Assembly (NCBI GenBank): GCA_028819005.1
Contig: JAPPMP010000026.1
Coordinates: 65,301 to 126,361, forward strand
From: Acidimicrobiaceae bacterium
GTDB lineage: Bacteria > Actinomycetota > Acidimicrobiia > Acidimicrobiales > Aldehydirespiratoraceae
Reading direction: 5' to 3'
DNA length: 61,061 nucleotides
Positions 60,328-61,061 of this stretch are shown piece after piece (positions within the stretch are counted from its first letter, which is position 1; every line of letters starts with the position of its first letter). The position numbers and the translations under genes were made by a program. The notes beneath the pieces were generated by a model. The model saw only the letters and a list, made by a program, of their open reading frames with translations, did not search any database and had not been told where the DNA came from.

Positions 60328-61061
60328 ATGTCTACGCCGAAGTTCACCCCACTCACACGGGCATTCGGAATGTCAGGCATTCGCCGGGCGATCCTCGCGC
60401 CGGCGCTTGCTGTGCTGGCGCTCTCCGGCTTGGCATTCGCTGATTCCGGGCACAAGCGCGCTGGAGCGACGACGACAGCAACTGACGCGCTTGTCGTCTC
60501 GGTGGACTGCGAGGCGTTGGACGACCTGATCAACTGCAGGCTGATCTCCGCCCGTGAACTCGATCTGGACGAAGGCGTAGAGTTCGTGGTCACGGTCAAC
60601 GGCGACGCCCGGACCATCGTCGCCACCCACCAGACCGAATGCGGCGACGGCGGTGATGGTGACGGCGGTGACGGCGAGGATGAGGACGTTGACGGCGAGG
60701 ACGGTGACGGCGGCGACGGCGGTGATGGTGACGGCGAGGATGAGGACGGTGACGGCGGCGACGGCGGTGATGGTGACGGCGAGGATGAGGACGGTGACGG
60801 CGAGGACGGTGGCTCGGTAGCTGGTGATTCGGTGACCGGCGAGGACGGTGGTTGCGACGCCCAGACCGAAACTGACGACGCCGATGCCGACGGTGATACC
60901 GAGACCGCCGAAGTCGATGCCCAGACCGCCGAAGTCGATGCCCAGACCGAAACCGGCGACGCCGAAGTCGATACCGACGGGGAGACAGGCGACGCCGAAG
61001 TCGATGCCGACGGGGAGACAGGCGACGCCGAAGTCGATGCCGACGGGGAGACAGGCGACGC
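60328..61061 (+). CDS. Secreted, very acidic Asp/Gly/Glu repeat protein (3' partial)
   Basis: The frame starts at ATG 60328 and is open to the window end (244 codons). A signal peptide is visible: basic start, hydrophobic core AILAPALAVLALSGLAFA, then DSGHKR. A short globular part with cysteines in VDCEALDDLINC follows. From about residue 105 the protein is almost only D, G and E (DGGDGDGEDEDGDG repeats), then repeats of AEVDADGETGD (11 residues, 33 bp). No basic residue occurs in that tail. It would bind divalent cations, notably calcium, or act as a hydrated surface brush. It lies beyond a promoter-like sequence and its end is outside the window. Confidence 0.85.
   Translation, partial: MSTPKFTPLTRAFGMSGIRRAILAPALAVLALSGLAFADSGHKRAGATTTATDALVVSVDCEALDDLINCRLISARELDLDEGVEFVVTVNGDARTIVATHQTECGDGGDGDGGDGEDEDVDGEDGDGGDGGDGDGEDEDGDGGDGGDGDGEDEDGDGEDGGSVAGDSVTGEDGGCDAQTETDDADADGDTETAEVDAQTAEVDAQTETGDAEVDTDGETGDAEVDADGETGDAEVDADGETGD

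Noticed and set aside
60645..61061. CRISPR array suspected from regular repeats at the right end
   Set aside because: The repeats are contiguous, keep a reading frame, and have no unique spacers of constant length; they encode acidic amino-acid repeats.

Overview
The window is high-GC DNA from an actinobacterium, most likely in or near the class Acidimicrobiia. This is an inference from gene content and order. The markers are a Mec-like JAMM protease next to a CysM-type cysteine synthase, a class II DAHP synthase, the order rne-rplU-rpmA-obg-proB, the order nadD-lytR-rsfS, an actinobacterial Tad pilus locus with a TadZ lacking the Walker lysine, a BldC-like regulator, frequent GTG starts, and RNA genes without an encoded CCA. 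A complete mreBCD-PBP2-rodA set predicts a rod-shaped cell.

Layout. 1-8300: comF (runs off the left edge), hpf, secA, prfB, ftsE, ftsX, and an acyl-CoA dehydrogenase. 8300-10950: accessory region with ORF debris, a broken tRNA-Lys, a three-gene HipA kinase module (HTH, kinase, HTH) with a candidate operator, and palindromic or inverted-repeat DNA. 10950-20400: metabolic genes (second acyl-CoA dehydrogenase, TauD-type dioxygenase, secreted nuclease-like lipoprotein, pyrE, methyltransferase, P450, HD protein), trans-translation genes (ssrA and smpB) and mec-cysM. 20390-27400: Tad pilus operon on the minus strand, with a BldC-like regulator divergent from it. 27960-33350: tRNA-Gly, tig-clpP-clpX, folC, ndk. 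33500-39400: rod-shape operon. 39500-47300: paired tRNA/radical-SAM type genes (TIGR03960/TIGR03936), rne, rplU, rpmA, obgE, proB. 47300-53600: pspA and murJ inverted between proB and proA, then a MoxR/VWA pair. 53570-58510: DAHP synthase, an RNA polymerase sigma factor, nadD, an LCP-like LytR, rsfS. 58700-61061: a second accessory region with a nucleotidyltransferase, an AAA ATPase remnant and a secreted, very acidic repeat protein cut by the window end.

Two themes stand out. First, the HipB-HipA-HipB' module at 8892-10748 has two different HTH proteins flanking one HipA kinase with a Cys/His-rich tail, all translationally coupled, next to a degraded tRNA-Lys. Second, short tandem duplications (15-96 bp) recur about a dozen times, mostly at gene starts, gene ends or in disordered protein termini. 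They duplicate a start region at pyrE, abut the start of obgE, surround the stop codon of rodA, and enter folC and comF coding sequence. A related 26-nt sequence is shared by comF and folC.

Functional names rest on motifs read directly from the translations and on gene order; no database search was possible.
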